A DNA stretch of 64,000 nt, taken from NCBI RefSeq assembly GCF_004362665.1, contig NZ_SNXR01000011.1, positions 434,001-498,000 on the forward strand. The letters are read 5' to 3'. Below, one piece after another: positions 8,711-17,298 of the stretch. The notes under the pieces are model-generated. The model saw only the letters and a list, made by a program, of their open reading frames with translations, did no database searches and was not told the DNA's origin. Position numbers and translations under genes: made by a program. Every line of letters starts with the position of its first letter. The first letter of the stretch is position 1. This DNA comes from Flavobacterium dankookense. GTDB taxonomy: Bacteria; Bacteroidota; Bacteroidia; Flavobacteriales; Flavobacteriaceae.

Positions 8711-8788
8711 GTTTTGCGCCATTTTCTAAAAAATAAAATGAGCTTCCTTTGGTCGCTATTTTATTTTAAGAAAATCAGGCAGCAAAAC
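8711..8788. repeat. Long imperfect inverted repeat (MITE/REP-like)
   Basis: The arms at 8711-8743 and 8755-8788 are nearly perfect reverse complements over about 33 bases, from GTTTTGC...ATTTTCT to AGAAAAT...GCAAAAC, with an 11-base loop. Outside the arms a related direct pair occurs: AGCTTTTCATTCCAA near 8688 and TGCTTTCCATTTCAA near 8796. No ORF, promoter or T-run fits it, so a terminator is unlikely. It fills most of the gene-free stretch 8629-8936. Confidence 0.75.
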
Positions 8789-8840
8789 TGCAAAATGCTT
8801 TCCATTTCAATCTGGGGCAAACTAATTTAATCGCCAGTTT

Positions 8841-8866
8841 TGTCATTTCGACGAAGGAGAAATCAC
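8841..8866. repeat. GTCATTTCGACGAAGG-type dispersed motif
   Basis: GTCATTTCGACGAAGGAGAA followed by ATCAC. I recall this kind of GC-richer sequence as scattered in many Flavobacteriaceae intergenic regions. It is partly related to the motif nested at 52678-52702 (CACTTCGACTGTGCTCAGTG). Function is unknown. Confidence 0.5.
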
Positions 8867-8936
8867 AATCTTTAGGTTTCAAAAATAAACCTCATTTTTT
8901 GGCATAAAATTTGACTGACCATCGAAAACCATAACC

Positions 8937-9608
8937 ATGAAAATCATAAAAAAACTTCTTAAATACGTCGCCATTTTCATTCTAGTATTGATTTCTTATG
9001 TTTTGATTATGCTTTCGTTACCTTTAATTTCTGTCAATGACGAAGTAACAGAAAATCAAAAAGAAATTCCAATCTATATTTTAACCAACGGTGTTCATAC
9101 TGATATTGTTATACCATTAAAAAACGAACATCAAGATTGGAGTAAACAATTAAAATTCGAACATACTATTGCAAAAGATACCACTCATAATTATGTTGCT
9201 TTGGGTTGGGGCGACAAAGGTTTTTATTTAGAAACGCCAACTTGGGCTGATTTAAAAGTCCGTACAGCGTTGAAAGCCGCTTCAGGATTGAGTTCTACCG
9301 CAATGCATGTTACATTTTATAAAACCATGAATGAGAATGCTTCTTGCAAAAAGTTGTTGATTTCTCCCGAGAATTACACCAAATTAATTTCTTTTATCAA
9401 TGAATCATTTCAATCCAATTCTGGCGAATTTCTAAAAATTGAAACCAATGCCGTTTATGGAAAAAATGATGTGTTTTATGAAGCTAACGGAAGTTATTCG
9501 CTGTTTTATACTTGCAATTCTTGGGCAAATCTAGCCTTAAAAGCAGCCAATCAAAAAGCAGCACTCTGGACCGTTACCGATAGCGGAATTTTTCGTCATT
9601 ATCCATAA
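8937..9608 (+). CDS. TIGR02117/DUF2459 family protein
   Basis: A protein of 223 residues with one N-terminal membrane segment (about 8-30) and a periplasmic domain. The motifs LTNGVHTDIVIPL, ALGWGDKGFYLETPTWADLKV, HVTFY and YTCNSWANLALKAA match the DUF2459 family. His and Cys in those motifs could be catalytic (papain/NlpC-like), but no activity is established that I know of. It is a single gene between a repeat-rich gap and the parE leader. Confidence 0.85.
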   Translation: MKIIKKLLKYVAIFILVLISYVLIMLSLPLISVNDEVTENQKEIPIYILTNGVHTDIVIPLKNEHQDWSKQLKFEHTIAKDTTHNYVALGWGDKGFYLETPTWADLKVRTALKAASGLSSTAMHVTFYKTMNENASCKKLLISPENYTKLISFINESFQSNSGEFLKIETNAVYGKNDVFYEANGSYSLFYTCNSWANLALKAANQKAALWTVTDSGIFRHYP

Positions 9609-9689
9609 TTTTTGTCAATATCATTCTTAATAACTTCTTTTTCCACAACTTCAAAAAACGCTCGTTTTCCACTATATTAGCACACCCGA

Positions 9690-9712
9690 GGTTTGTATAG
9701 AAAGCACAAACC
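9690..9712 (+). promoter_or_regulatory. Hairpin in the parE leader
   Basis: GGTTTGT/ACAAACC forms a 7-bp stem with a 9-base loop, 34 bases before the parE ATG and 10 bases after a weak -7-like TATATTAG (9673-9680). There is no T-run, so it is a leader structure rather than a terminator. Role unknown. Confidence 0.45.
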
Positions 9713-9746
9713 GAACTGAACGTAGTTAAAATCGATAGTTTTTAAA

Positions 9747-11603
9747 ATGGCTCAAGAAACACAATACAACGAAGATAATATTCGTTCACTCGACTGGAAA
9801 GAACACATCCGAATGCGACCAGGAATGTACATCGGAAAGCTAGGCGATGGTTCTTCGCCTGACGATGGTATTTACATTCTCCTCAAAGAAGTGATGGACA
9901 ACTGTATCGATGAGTTTGTAATGGGTGCAGGAAAAGTGATTGAAGTTACTATCAAAGATAAAATGGTAACCGTTCGCGATTATGGTCGTGGAATTCCGCT
10001 TGGAAAAGTCGTTGACGTAGTTTCCAAAATGAATACAGGAGGAAAATACGACTCCAAAGCGTTTAAAAAATCGGTTGGATTGAATGGTGTTGGTACGAAA
10101 GCCGTAAATGCATTGTCCAATTATTTTCGTGTAGAATCAGTTCGTGATAACCAACAAAAAGCAGCCGAATTCTCCGCTGGAAATCTTACTCTCGAAGAAG
10201 ATGTTGTTGAATCTACCAAACGCAAAGGAACAAAAGTTTCTTTCGTAGCCGATGAAACCATTTTCAAAAATTACAAATACCGAAATGAGTATATCATCAA
10301 AATGCTCAAAAATTACTGTTATTTAAATCGTGGTTTAACGATTTATTACAATGGTGAAAAATACGTTTCGGAGTTTGGTTTAAAAGATTTATTGGAAGAA
10401 ACCATCACCGAAGAAGACATGCAATATCCAATCATTCATCTCGAAGGTGATGATATCGAAATTGCTTTAACGCACAGTAAATCACAATATTCTGAAGAAT
10501 ATCATTCGTTCGTAAACGGACAAAACACAACGCAAGGCGGAACACATTTGGGTGCTTTTCGTGAAGCGATTGTAAAAACGATTAAAGAATTTTATAACAA
10601 ACCTTTTGAAGCTTCGGATATTCGTAAATCTATTGTTTCTGCAGTTTCTGTAAAAGTAGAAGAACCCGTTTTTGAAAGTCAGACCAAAACCAAATTAGGT
10701 TCAACCGATATTGGTCCGAATGGTCCATCAGTGCGAACTTTTGTAAACGACTTTATCAAAACCAAACTCGATAATTTTTTACATAAAAATCCCGAAACAG
10801 CCGATTTATTACTTCGTAAAATCCTTCAAGCCGAACGTGAGCGTAAAGAATTATCCGGAATTAGAAAATTAGCCAAAGACCGAGCCAAAAAAGCTAGTCT
10901 TCACAATAAAAAATTGCGCGATTGTCGTGTGCATTTAACCGATGCCAAAAATCCACGAAGTTTAGAAAGTACGCTTTTCATCACCGAAGGAGATTCGGCT
11001 TCGGGTTCGATTACTAAAAGTCGTGATGTGAACACACAAGCCGTTTTCAGTTTGCGTGGAAAACCGTTGAATTCCTATGGAATGACGAAGAAAATTGTAT
11101 ACGAAAACGAAGAGTTTAACTTGCTACAAGCTGCTTTGGATATCGAAGAAGATATGGGCGATTTGCGTTACAACAATATCGTAATTGCAACCGATGCCGA
11201 TGTCGATGGTATGCACATTCGCTTGTTGTTGATTACGTTTTTCTTGCAGTTTTTCCCAGAATTAATTAAAGACGGACATTTATACATTTTGCAAACGCCA
11301 TTATTTCGTGTGCGAAATAAAAAAGAAACGATTTATTGCTACAGTGAACAAGAACGTGTTGACGCTATCGAAAAATTAAAACCAAAACCCGAAATCACCC
11401 GATTTAAAGGTTTGGGAGAAATTTCACCCGATGAGTTCAAGCATTTCATTGGCGAAAGCATCCGATTGGATCCAGTTATGTTAGACAAAGCCACAAGTAT
11501 TGAAACACTTTTAGAGTTTTATATGGGTAAAAATACACCAGACAGACAAGATTTTATCATCAATAATTTGAAAGTGGAATTGGATGTAGTGGAGAAAAAT
11601 TAA
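9747..11603 (+). CDS. parE: DNA topoisomerase IV subunit B
   Basis: A protein of 618 residues, the ATPase subunit of the type IIA topoisomerase that decatenates sister chromosomes. GHKL motifs: [10 protein letters not shown] (N box), [11 protein letters not shown] and [22 protein letters not shown] motifs: [11 protein letters not shown] and [12 protein letters not shown]. Length is close to ParE (about 630) and much shorter than many GyrB. parC follows after a two-gene insertion, supporting ParE rather than GyrB. Confidence 0.92.
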   Translation: MAQETQYNEDNIRSLDWKEHIRMRPGMYIGKLGDGSSPDDGIYILLKEVMDNCIDEFVMGAGKVIEVTIKDKMVTVRDYGRGIPLGKVVDVVSKMNTGGKYDSKAFKKSVGLNGVGTKAVNALSNYFRVESVRDNQQKAAEFSAGNLTLEEDVVESTKRKGTKVSFVADETIFKNYKYRNEYIIKMLKNYCYLNRGLTIYYNGEKYVSEFGLKDLLEETITEEDMQYPIIHLEGDDIEIALTHSKSQYSEEYHSFVNGQNTTQGGTHLGAFREAIVKTIKEFYNKPFEASDIRKSIVSAVSVKVEEPVFESQTKTKLGSTDIGPNGPSVRTFVNDFIKTKLDNFLHKNPETADLLLRKILQAERERKELSGIRKLAKDRAKKASLHNKKLRDCRVHLTDAKNPRSLESTLFITEGDSASGSITKSRDVNTQAVFSLRGKPLNSYGMTKKIVYENEEFNLLQAALDIEEDMGDLRYNNIVIATDADVDGMHIRLLLITFFLQFFPELIKDGHLYILQTPLFRVRNKKETIYCYSEQERVDAIEKLKPKPEITRFKGLGEISPDEFKHFIGESIRLDPVMLDKATSIETLLEFYMGKNTPDRQDFIINNLKVELDVVEKN

Positions 11604-11611
11604 TTAAGAAT

Positions 11612-12022
11612 ATGGATAATCAAGACATTCGATGGAAACAACGTTTTGATCATTTTTTAGGAGCATTAAAGCAATTAAAGAATGCAAATGTGTTACAGAA
11701 ACAAAGAGCTTTTACAGAATTGGAACTTCAAGGTGCTGTACAAGCTTTTGAAGTTACTCAAGAGCTTTCTTGGAAAGTAATGAAAGATTTTTTAGAAGCT
11801 CAAGGAAAAACCGACCTTTTTGGAAGTAAAACCGTCGTGAGAGAAGCATTCAATGTAGGATTAATATCTAATGGCGAACATTGGCTAAAGACAATTGAAA
11901 GTAGAAATAAAACCTCTCACATTTATGATGAAATCGAGATTTTAAAAATACTTGAAATTGTTTTTAATGAATATTTACCCATTTTTATCGATTTTGAAAC
12001 CAAAATGAAAACCTATTTATAA
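11612..12022 (+). CDS. HEPN-family toxin / nucleotidyltransferase substrate-binding protein (HI0074, HepT-like)
   Basis: A protein of 136 residues, all helical, of the HI0074 family. The HEPN ribonuclease motif R-x4-H is present as R98-NKTS-H103, followed by I-Y105. This is the R-x4-H-x-Y arrangement in which the partner MntA-type enzyme AMPylates the Tyr to neutralise the toxin in studied systems. Other family blocks: LELQGAVQAFEVTQELSWKV and VREAFNVGLI. It starts 8 bases after parE and overlaps its partner by one base. Its toxin role is inferred from the motif; no activity can be read here. Confidence 0.88.
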   Translation: MDNQDIRWKQRFDHFLGALKQLKNANVLQKQRAFTELELQGAVQAFEVTQELSWKVMKDFLEAQGKTDLFGSKTVVREAFNVGLISNGEHWLKTIESRNKTSHIYDEIEILKILEIVFNEYLPIFIDFETKMKTYL

Positions 12023-12327
12023 TGTTCGGATTGTATCCAAGCTCATATAAACAAATACTTTCAATTTTTCAAAAACATGAAAATATTGAAAAAGTCATTA
12101 TTTATGGTTCAAGAGCAAAAGGAAATTACAAAGAAGGTTCGGATATCGATTTTACACTTTTTGGAAATTTAAATTATGATGATTTAATAAAATTGAAACA
12201 CGAATTTGAAGAAAGTACAATTCCGTATTTAATTGATATTTCTATATTTAGCGATTTACAATCCAAAAGTTTGATAGAACACATTAATCAGGTAGGAAAA
12301 ATTTTTTATAGCAGATCTGAAAAATAA
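12022..12327 (+). CDS. Minimal nucleotidyltransferase, MntA/HI0073-like antitoxin
   Basis: A protein of 101 residues. It has the minimal pol-beta nucleotidyltransferase fold: GSRAKG (G29-S30), the catalytic pair D41-I-D43 and a third acidic D72 in LIDIS. In known HEPN/MNT pairs this enzyme transfers AMP to the HEPN partner and blocks its RNase activity. The start overlaps the preceding stop (TAATG), so the two are translationally coupled. parC begins 10 bases after its stop, so it is embedded in the topoisomerase IV operon. Confidence 0.88.
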   Translation: MFGLYPSSYKQILSIFQKHENIEKVIIYGSRAKGNYKEGSDIDFTLFGNLNYDDLIKLKHEFEESTIPYLIDISIFSDLQSKSLIEHINQVGKIFYSRSEK

Positions 12328-12337
12328 TTCAGCATAA

Positions 12338-15052
12338 ATGAAAGACGAAGAAGATAACATCAACGAAGAAGAAAGTAACGACGAGTTGAATGACTCTACA
12401 AACGATGATTCCTTAGAAGAAGGTTTTGAAGACGTAATTCGTCCTTCAACAGGCAGTCATTTTTATGAAAACGATGAAAATCCAGAAGATACCATCACCA
12501 AAGTTACAGGAATGTACAAAGATTGGTTTTTGGATTATGCTTCCTATGTGATTTTGGAACGTGCAGTTCCTGCCATTGAAGATGGTTTCAAACCGGTTCA
12601 ACGTCGTATTATGCATTCCATGAAAGAGTTGGACGATGGTCGTTACAATAAAGTAGCGAATATCGTTGGGCATACGATGCAATATCATCCGCACGGTGAT
12701 GCTAGTATTGGTGATGCTATGGTGCAAATCGGACAGAAGGATTTGATTATCGACATGCAAGGAAACTGGGGAAACATTTTGACTGGCGATAGTGCTGCGG
12801 CTTCACGTTACATCGAAGCGCGTATTTCGAAATTTGGTCATGATGTTTTGTATTCGCCGAAAATTACAAAATGGGGTGTTTCTTACGACGGTAGAAGAGC
12901 AGAACCAATTAATCTTCCGGTAAAATTTCCGTTGCTTTTGGCTCAAGGTGCTGAAGGAATTGCCGTTGGTTTATCTACCAAAATATTGCCACACAATTTC
13001 AATGAATTAATCGATTGTTCGATTAAAGTTTTGAAAGGAAAACCGTTTACACTTTTTCCAGATTTTCCAACAGCTGGAATTGCTGATGTTTCCAATTACA
13101 ATGACGGAATGCGTGGCGGACGAGTTCGAGTTCGTGCTAAAATTGGTCAATTGGACAAACAAACCTTGGTAATTACACAAATCCCTTTTTCAACTAATAC
13201 TTCAACTCTTATTGATAGTATATTGAAAGCCAATGAGAAAGGAAAAATTAAAATTAAAAAAATTGAAGACAATACGGCTGCCGAAGTTGAGATTTTAATT
13301 CATCTTCCTCCAGGTGTTTCTCCTGATAAAACGATAGATGCATTGTATGCTTTCACGGCTTGTGAAACATCGGTTGCGCCATTGGGTTGTGTGATTGAAA
13401 ACCACAAACCGTTGTTTATTGGTGTTACAGATATGTTGAAAATTTCAACGCACAGAACGGTTGATTTACTCAAACGTGAATTGGAAATCCAATTGGATGA
13501 ACTCGAAAACAAATGGCATTTCTCTACTTTGGAAAAAATCTTCATTCGAGAAGAAATGTACATCGATTTCAAATTATATTCTGATAGAGAATCGTTGAAT
13601 GTTTATATGTATGAACGTTTCAAACCGTTTTCAAAATCGTTTGTTAGAGAAATTAATGATGACGATTTGCAAAAATTAACGCAAATTCCAATGATTCGTA
13701 TTACACGTTTCGACTCGGATAAAGCCGATGATGCTATTGCAAAATTGGAAGCTGAAATGGAAGAGGTGAAACATCATTTGGATCATATTATTGATTATAC
13801 CATTGATTTTTTCCAAAAACTAAAAGACAAATACGGTAAAGGTCGCGAACGTCAAACGGAGTTGAGAAGCTTTGATAATATTGAAGCGACAAAGGTAGTT
13901 TTGCGAAACACTAAACTTTATGTAAACAAAGAAGAAGGTTTTTTTGGAACAGGTTTAAAGAAAGACGAATACGTTGCGGATTGTTCTGATATTGATGATG
14001 TTATCGTGTTTCTGCGCGATGGGAAAATGATGGTTTCTAAAGTAGATGACAAAAAATTCGTTGGAAAAGACATCATTCACATTGCAGTATTTGATAAAAA
14101 CGATAAACGTACGATTTACAATATGATTTATCGCGATGGTAAAAATGGTTCGGCGTTTATCAAACGTTTCAATGTTTCGGGAGTTACTCGTGATAAATTT
14201 TATGATTTAACACAGGAAAAAGCAGGTTCGCAAGTGCTTTATTTTTCGGATAATCCAAATGGTGAAGCGGAAGTAATTTCGATTTTGTTGCGTCAAGTTG
14301 GAAGCATTAAAAAATTGAAATGGGATTTGGATTTTGCTGAAATAGCCATTAAAGGAAGAGCTTCAAGAGGAAATACAGTTACTAAATATCCAATTAAGAA
14401 AATTGAACTGAAGGAAAAAGGAATTTCCACGTTGCGACCAAGAAAAGTGTGGTTTGACGATACCGTTCAACGATTGAATGTAGATGGACGAGGTGAATTG
14501 CTTGGCGAATTTAGACCAAATGACCGATTGTTGTTAATTAATCAATCGGGGAAATTGAAAACGATTATACCAGAATTGACTACGCATTTTGATGAAGATA
14601 TAGTTGTAATGGAAAAATGGAATCCAAAGAAACCGATTTCAGCCATTTATTACGACGGCGAAAAAGAACGTTATTTCATCAAACGCTTTTTGGTTGAAAA
14701 CGAAAACAAGGAAGAAATCTTTATTACGGAACATGAAAAATCACAATTAGAAATTGTTTCTACCGATTGGCGACCAGTTGCTGAAATTGTTTTTGCTAAA
14801 GTAAAAGGTGTTCAAAAAGACAATCAAACTATTGATTTAGAACAATTTATTGCGATTAAAGGAATTAAAGCTTTAGGTAATCAATTGACTGCGGATAAAC
14901 TAAAACAAGTGAATTTGCTAGAATCATTACCGTTTGAAGAGCCAGAAGAAGAGCAACCAGAACAAATGGAAGTAACGGATGAAACTACTATTTCTGAAGA
15001 TATTCAAACGGAAACGGGTGATGATGGTCAGATAACATTATCATTGGAATAA
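12338..15052 (+). CDS. parC: DNA topoisomerase IV subunit A
   Basis: A protein of 904 residues, the DNA-cleaving subunit. After an acidic N-terminal tail (residues 1-40) come the winged-helix core with QYHPHGDASIGDAMV and the catalytic Tyr in SAAASRYIEARISK. A C-terminal beta-pinwheel region (about 560-840) and a Glu-rich tail follow. By eye, the position of E. coli ParC Ser80 is Ala and that of Glu84 is Asp. The subunit is long for ParC, as expected for Bacteroidota, because of terminal acidic extensions. It ends at a bidirectional terminator. Confidence 0.93.
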   Translation: MKDEEDNINEEESNDELNDSTNDDSLEEGFEDVIRPSTGSHFYENDENPEDTITKVTGMYKDWFLDYASYVILERAVPAIEDGFKPVQRRIMHSMKELDDGRYNKVANIVGHTMQYHPHGDASIGDAMVQIGQKDLIIDMQGNWGNILTGDSAAASRYIEARISKFGHDVLYSPKITKWGVSYDGRRAEPINLPVKFPLLLAQGAEGIAVGLSTKILPHNFNELIDCSIKVLKGKPFTLFPDFPTAGIADVSNYNDGMRGGRVRVRAKIGQLDKQTLVITQIPFSTNTSTLIDSILKANEKGKIKIKKIEDNTAAEVEILIHLPPGVSPDKTIDALYAFTACETSVAPLGCVIENHKPLFIGVTDMLKISTHRTVDLLKRELEIQLDELENKWHFSTLEKIFIREEMYIDFKLYSDRESLNVYMYERFKPFSKSFVREINDDDLQKLTQIPMIRITRFDSDKADDAIAKLEAEMEEVKHHLDHIIDYTIDFFQKLKDKYGKGRERQTELRSFDNIEATKVVLRNTKLYVNKEEGFFGTGLKKDEYVADCSDIDDVIVFLRDGKMMVSKVDDKKFVGKDIIHIAVFDKNDKRTIYNMIYRDGKNGSAFIKRFNVSGVTRDKFYDLTQEKAGSQVLYFSDNPNGEAEVISILLRQVGSIKKLKWDLDFAEIAIKGRASRGNTVTKYPIKKIELKEKGISTLRPRKVWFDDTVQRLNVDGRGELLGEFRPNDRLLLINQSGKLKTIIPELTTHFDEDIVVMEKWNPKKPISAIYYDGEKERYFIKRFLVENENKEEIFITEHEKSQLEIVSTDWRPVAEIVFAKVKGVQKDNQTIDLEQFIAIKGIKALGNQLTADKLKQVNLLESLPFEEPEEEQPEQMEVTDETTISEDIQTETGDDGQITLSLE

Positions 15053-15060
15053 TTGTACTA

Positions 15061-15088
15061 AAAAGCCTTTCAATGCGAAAGGCTTTTT
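15061..15088. terminator. Bidirectional terminator between parC and the 15.1-kb operon
   Basis: AAAAGCCTTTC and GAAAGGCTTTTT pair around a 5-base loop, with A and T runs on opposite sides. It serves parC on the plus strand and the convergent minus-strand operon. Confidence 0.88.
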
Positions 15089-15090
15089 AA

Positions 15091-15660
15091 TTATTCAATA
15101 TTTTTTAAAAATGATAAAATGCTCATTTCATGTTTTAACTTTCTGCGTAGAAAAAAACCAAATACGATTAAAAATCCGTAACCGCTAACTAGCAGATAGA
15201 TAAAAAAAGGTGTAGAGAATTGTTTATAAAACGTTGGTATTAATAGCGAAAATCCGATTGTATAAACTATATAAATTATTGGCGTTGCTATGAAATGAAT
15301 ACTTTTCCTCCATTTGTAAAATGATGCTGCATTTTTACTATATTCTAATAACGATGTTTCAATCTTTAAAGCATTAAATTTTTTAATACTTATCAATTCT
15401 AAAATAATTCGCAAAAGCATTGTACAAATCATTAAACTTAATCCTGTTGTGAAAATTGTAAATGAGTATTTAGCTATCCAAATAAAATAAGCGATTAAAA
15501 GTACAGTAGTAGTCCCAATAATTGCTATAGTTCCTATATGATTTGACTTTATCTTTTTTATGTGGTTTTCACCTTTTTTTATTAATTCTGCACTAGTTTT
15601 AGTGATATTCGATGCGGGTTGTTGATTCCAAATATCTTGTAAATTTTCAAATGTTTTCAT
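15091..15660 (-). CDS. Four-TM membrane protein in a sigma-factor operon
   Basis: A protein of 189 residues from ATG 15660-15658; a four-residue longer start is possible. The cytoplasmic N-terminus (FENLQDIWNQQP) is followed by four hydrophobic helices (around 43-64, 68-92, 124-147 and 153-173). The chosen ATG overlaps the sigma gene stop as ATGA, so it is translationally coupled. By position it is a candidate regulator (anti-sigma-like) of the ECF factor, but no known anti-sigma motif is visible. Confidence 0.75.
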   Translation of the reverse strand: MKTFENLQDIWNQQPASNITKTSAELIKKGENHIKKIKSNHIGTIAIIGTTTVLLIAYFIWIAKYSFTIFTTGLSLMICTMLLRIILELISIKKFNALKIETSLLEYSKNAASFYKWRKSIHFIATPIIYIVYTIGFSLLIPTFYKQFSTPFFIYLLVSGYGFLIVFGFFLRRKLKHEMSILSFLKNIE

Positions 15661-16142
15661 AATTGTGTACATTGAGTTAAACTTTTTTTAATTCGATGAA
15701 TTCTCACTCTGAGCGTTTCCTCGCTTAAACCTACTACATCAGCTATTTCTTTGTATTCAATTCCTTCTAAAATCATTAGAATGATCATCTTACCAGTTTC
15801 ATCTAATTTTTGAATACAGTCATACATTTTTTTCAATTGTATTTCTTTTTCATCGGAATAGTTTTCTTCTGTTTGAATTGGAAAAAATTGAGTGGCTATC
15901 TCTTTTTTAGATTTTTCTTTTCGCAAATAGAGTAAGCAAGTGTTTACGGTTATTCTATAAATCCAGGTACTAATACTCGATTCTTTTCTAAATGTTTCGA
16001 GTTTTTGCCACACTTTAATAAAAATTTCCTGTGTTGCATCGTCTGCATTATTGGTGTCACCATTGAAATATCCTTTGCAAAGTCGGAATACTTTATGATA
16101 ATGGTCAATAAAGATTTGATTGAACTGTTCTTCTTTTTCCAC
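15657..16142 (-). CDS. ECF RNA polymerase sigma factor
   Basis: A protein of 161 residues with sigma region 2 (DDATQEIFIKVWQKL, then STWIYRITVNTCLLYLRK) and sigma region 4 with a C-terminal helix-turn-helix (GIEYKEIADVVGLSEETLRVRIHRIKKSL). No region 3, hence ECF type. The start is GTG (16142-16140), one base after the stop of the upstream hydrolase gene, and the stop overlaps the next start. So the three genes form one tight operon. Confidence 0.9.
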   Translation of the reverse strand: MEKEEQFNQIFIDHYHKVFRLCKGYFNGDTNNADDATQEIFIKVWQKLETFRKESSISTWIYRITVNTCLLYLRKEKSKKEIATQFFPIQTEENYSDEKEIQLKKMYDCIQKLDETGKMIILMILEGIEYKEIADVVGLSEETLRVRIHRIKKSLTQCTQL

Positions 16143-16143
16143 T

Positions 16144-16980
16144 TTACTTTAGCGCTAGTTTTACGTTTTTGATAAACCAATCAGGCTGATCATACATTAC
16201 AAAGTGAGCTGCATTTTCAGCATAATATATTTGTACAGAAGGTAAATTTTGGTATTGAGATGTGTAAGTACTTTTTACAATATCTAAACCAAGGGATGTT
16301 GCAGCTAAAATTACAACAGGAATTTTAATTTTTGAAATTTCCTTTCTCAAATCCAAGTTTAGCATATCAATATAGCCGTGTACATATGTTTTTCGGTCCG
16401 CCATATTCATCCAAGAAGTAATGATTTTATGTTTTTCTTTATTTAAACACATAAAAGGTATAGATTGTGAATTCATCGCTTCAAAACTGTTTTTATCCAT
16501 TTCAAGCATCATTTTGCTTTGAGGATTATCATATTCAATGATTTCACCGTTATAATTTGGTATCATTAAAGCTGCTGATGCAGGTAAAGCATCAACTAAA
16601 ATTGCTTTTTTAAACAGCTCCGTTTCGGATGATGCTAGCCAAAGACTTAGTGTTCCACCTAAACTATGTCCTAAAAGTGTGGGTTTGTTTAATTTTTTAT
16701 CTTTTACATAACTTATGAGTTCATTTTTTATTGTTGTAAACCATGGTGTTTCAATTGGAGGTACAGTTCCAAAACCTGCAAAAGTAAAAATATGACATTC
16801 ATTTGTTTTTGACAATTCTTCAACAGTTTCATTCCACAATTCACCAGTACATCCAAAACCAGGAAATAATAAAATTGGTTCGCCTTTACCTTTTACAGAA
16901 ACAGAAAAAGACTTTTGTGCAGTTGAAAATTGGGTACTTAGTAAAGTTAGAACTACGAGTAACACTAATTTTGTTTTCAT
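16144..16980 (-). CDS. Secreted alpha/beta hydrolase
   Basis: A protein of 278 residues with a signal peptide (1-21, ending FSTAQ). An alpha/beta-hydrolase fold is indicated by the oxyanion block LLFPGFGCTGELW, nucleophile elbow GHSLGG (Ser106) and a C-terminal His in ENAAHFVMYDQP. A catalytic Asp is likely in the IPVVILAATSLGLD region, but that motif is not typical. The substrate is unknown. It is the first gene of the operon with the ECF sigma factor, so its transcription probably sets sigma levels, or the sigma factor feeds back on it. Confidence 0.85.
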   Translation of the reverse strand: MKTKLVLLVVLTLLSTQFSTAQKSFSVSVKGKGEPILLFPGFGCTGELWNETVEELSKTNECHIFTFAGFGTVPPIETPWFTTIKNELISYVKDKKLNKPTLLGHSLGGTLSLWLASSETELFKKAILVDALPASAALMIPNYNGEIIEYDNPQSKMMLEMDKNSFEAMNSQSIPFMCLNKEKHKIITSWMNMADRKTYVHGYIDMLNLDLRKEISKIKIPVVILAATSLGLDIVKSTYTSQYQNLPSVQIYYAENAAHFVMYDQPDWFIKNVKLALK

Positions 16981-17176
16981 GATATTTTTTTTTAAAGTTT
17001 CACTTTGGATTCAATAGTATTTAAATTGTTACATAATTTTTTAAAATTATTTTTGAGCTTATCCAAAAACACTATTTGTTTATTTATATGTTTTTATTGA
17101 AATTATCCAAATTGGTAGTATTTATCGATAGTGTTTAGGACTAGAAAAAAGTACAAATAGAAAAAAAATACTTTTT

Positions 17177-17256
17177 AGCCCCGATTGAAGAGAAAATAAA
17201 AAAACCTTTCTGGTGTTCAGAAAGGTTTTTTTATTGTAACGAAAAGCGGGAATTGC
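17177..17256 (+). repeat. Structured intergenic element, copy C (AGCCCCGAT...AGCGGGAAT)
   Basis: AGCCCCGATTGAAG opens the element and ATTGTAACG-AAAAGCGGGAAT closes it. CCCG and CGGG can pair. The two framing parts match copies at 46265 and 52631, while the hairpin between them is different in each. The 3' end here departs from the AGCTCC seen in the other copies. It fills most of the gene-free 16981-17298 stretch, just beyond the terC stop. It resembles the Flavo-1 RNA motif as I recall it; unverified. Confidence 0.65.
17195..17235. terminator. terC: 17-bp A/T-flanked hairpin inside element C
   Basis: A perfect 17-bp stem with an AACCTTTCT/AGAAAGGTT core and A7/T7 flanks, 7-base loop. It can terminate in both directions; the nearest gene end is terC on the minus strand. 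Confidence 0.85.
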
Positions 17257-17298
17257 ATTTACTGATAAATCCCGAGCGATTCGCTTCTAATTTTTATT

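Noticed and set aside
8618..8830. A 70-codon plus-strand ORF across the inverted repeat at 8.7 kb
   Set aside because: It overlaps a palindromic element, has Phe-rich low-complexity sequence and no start context.
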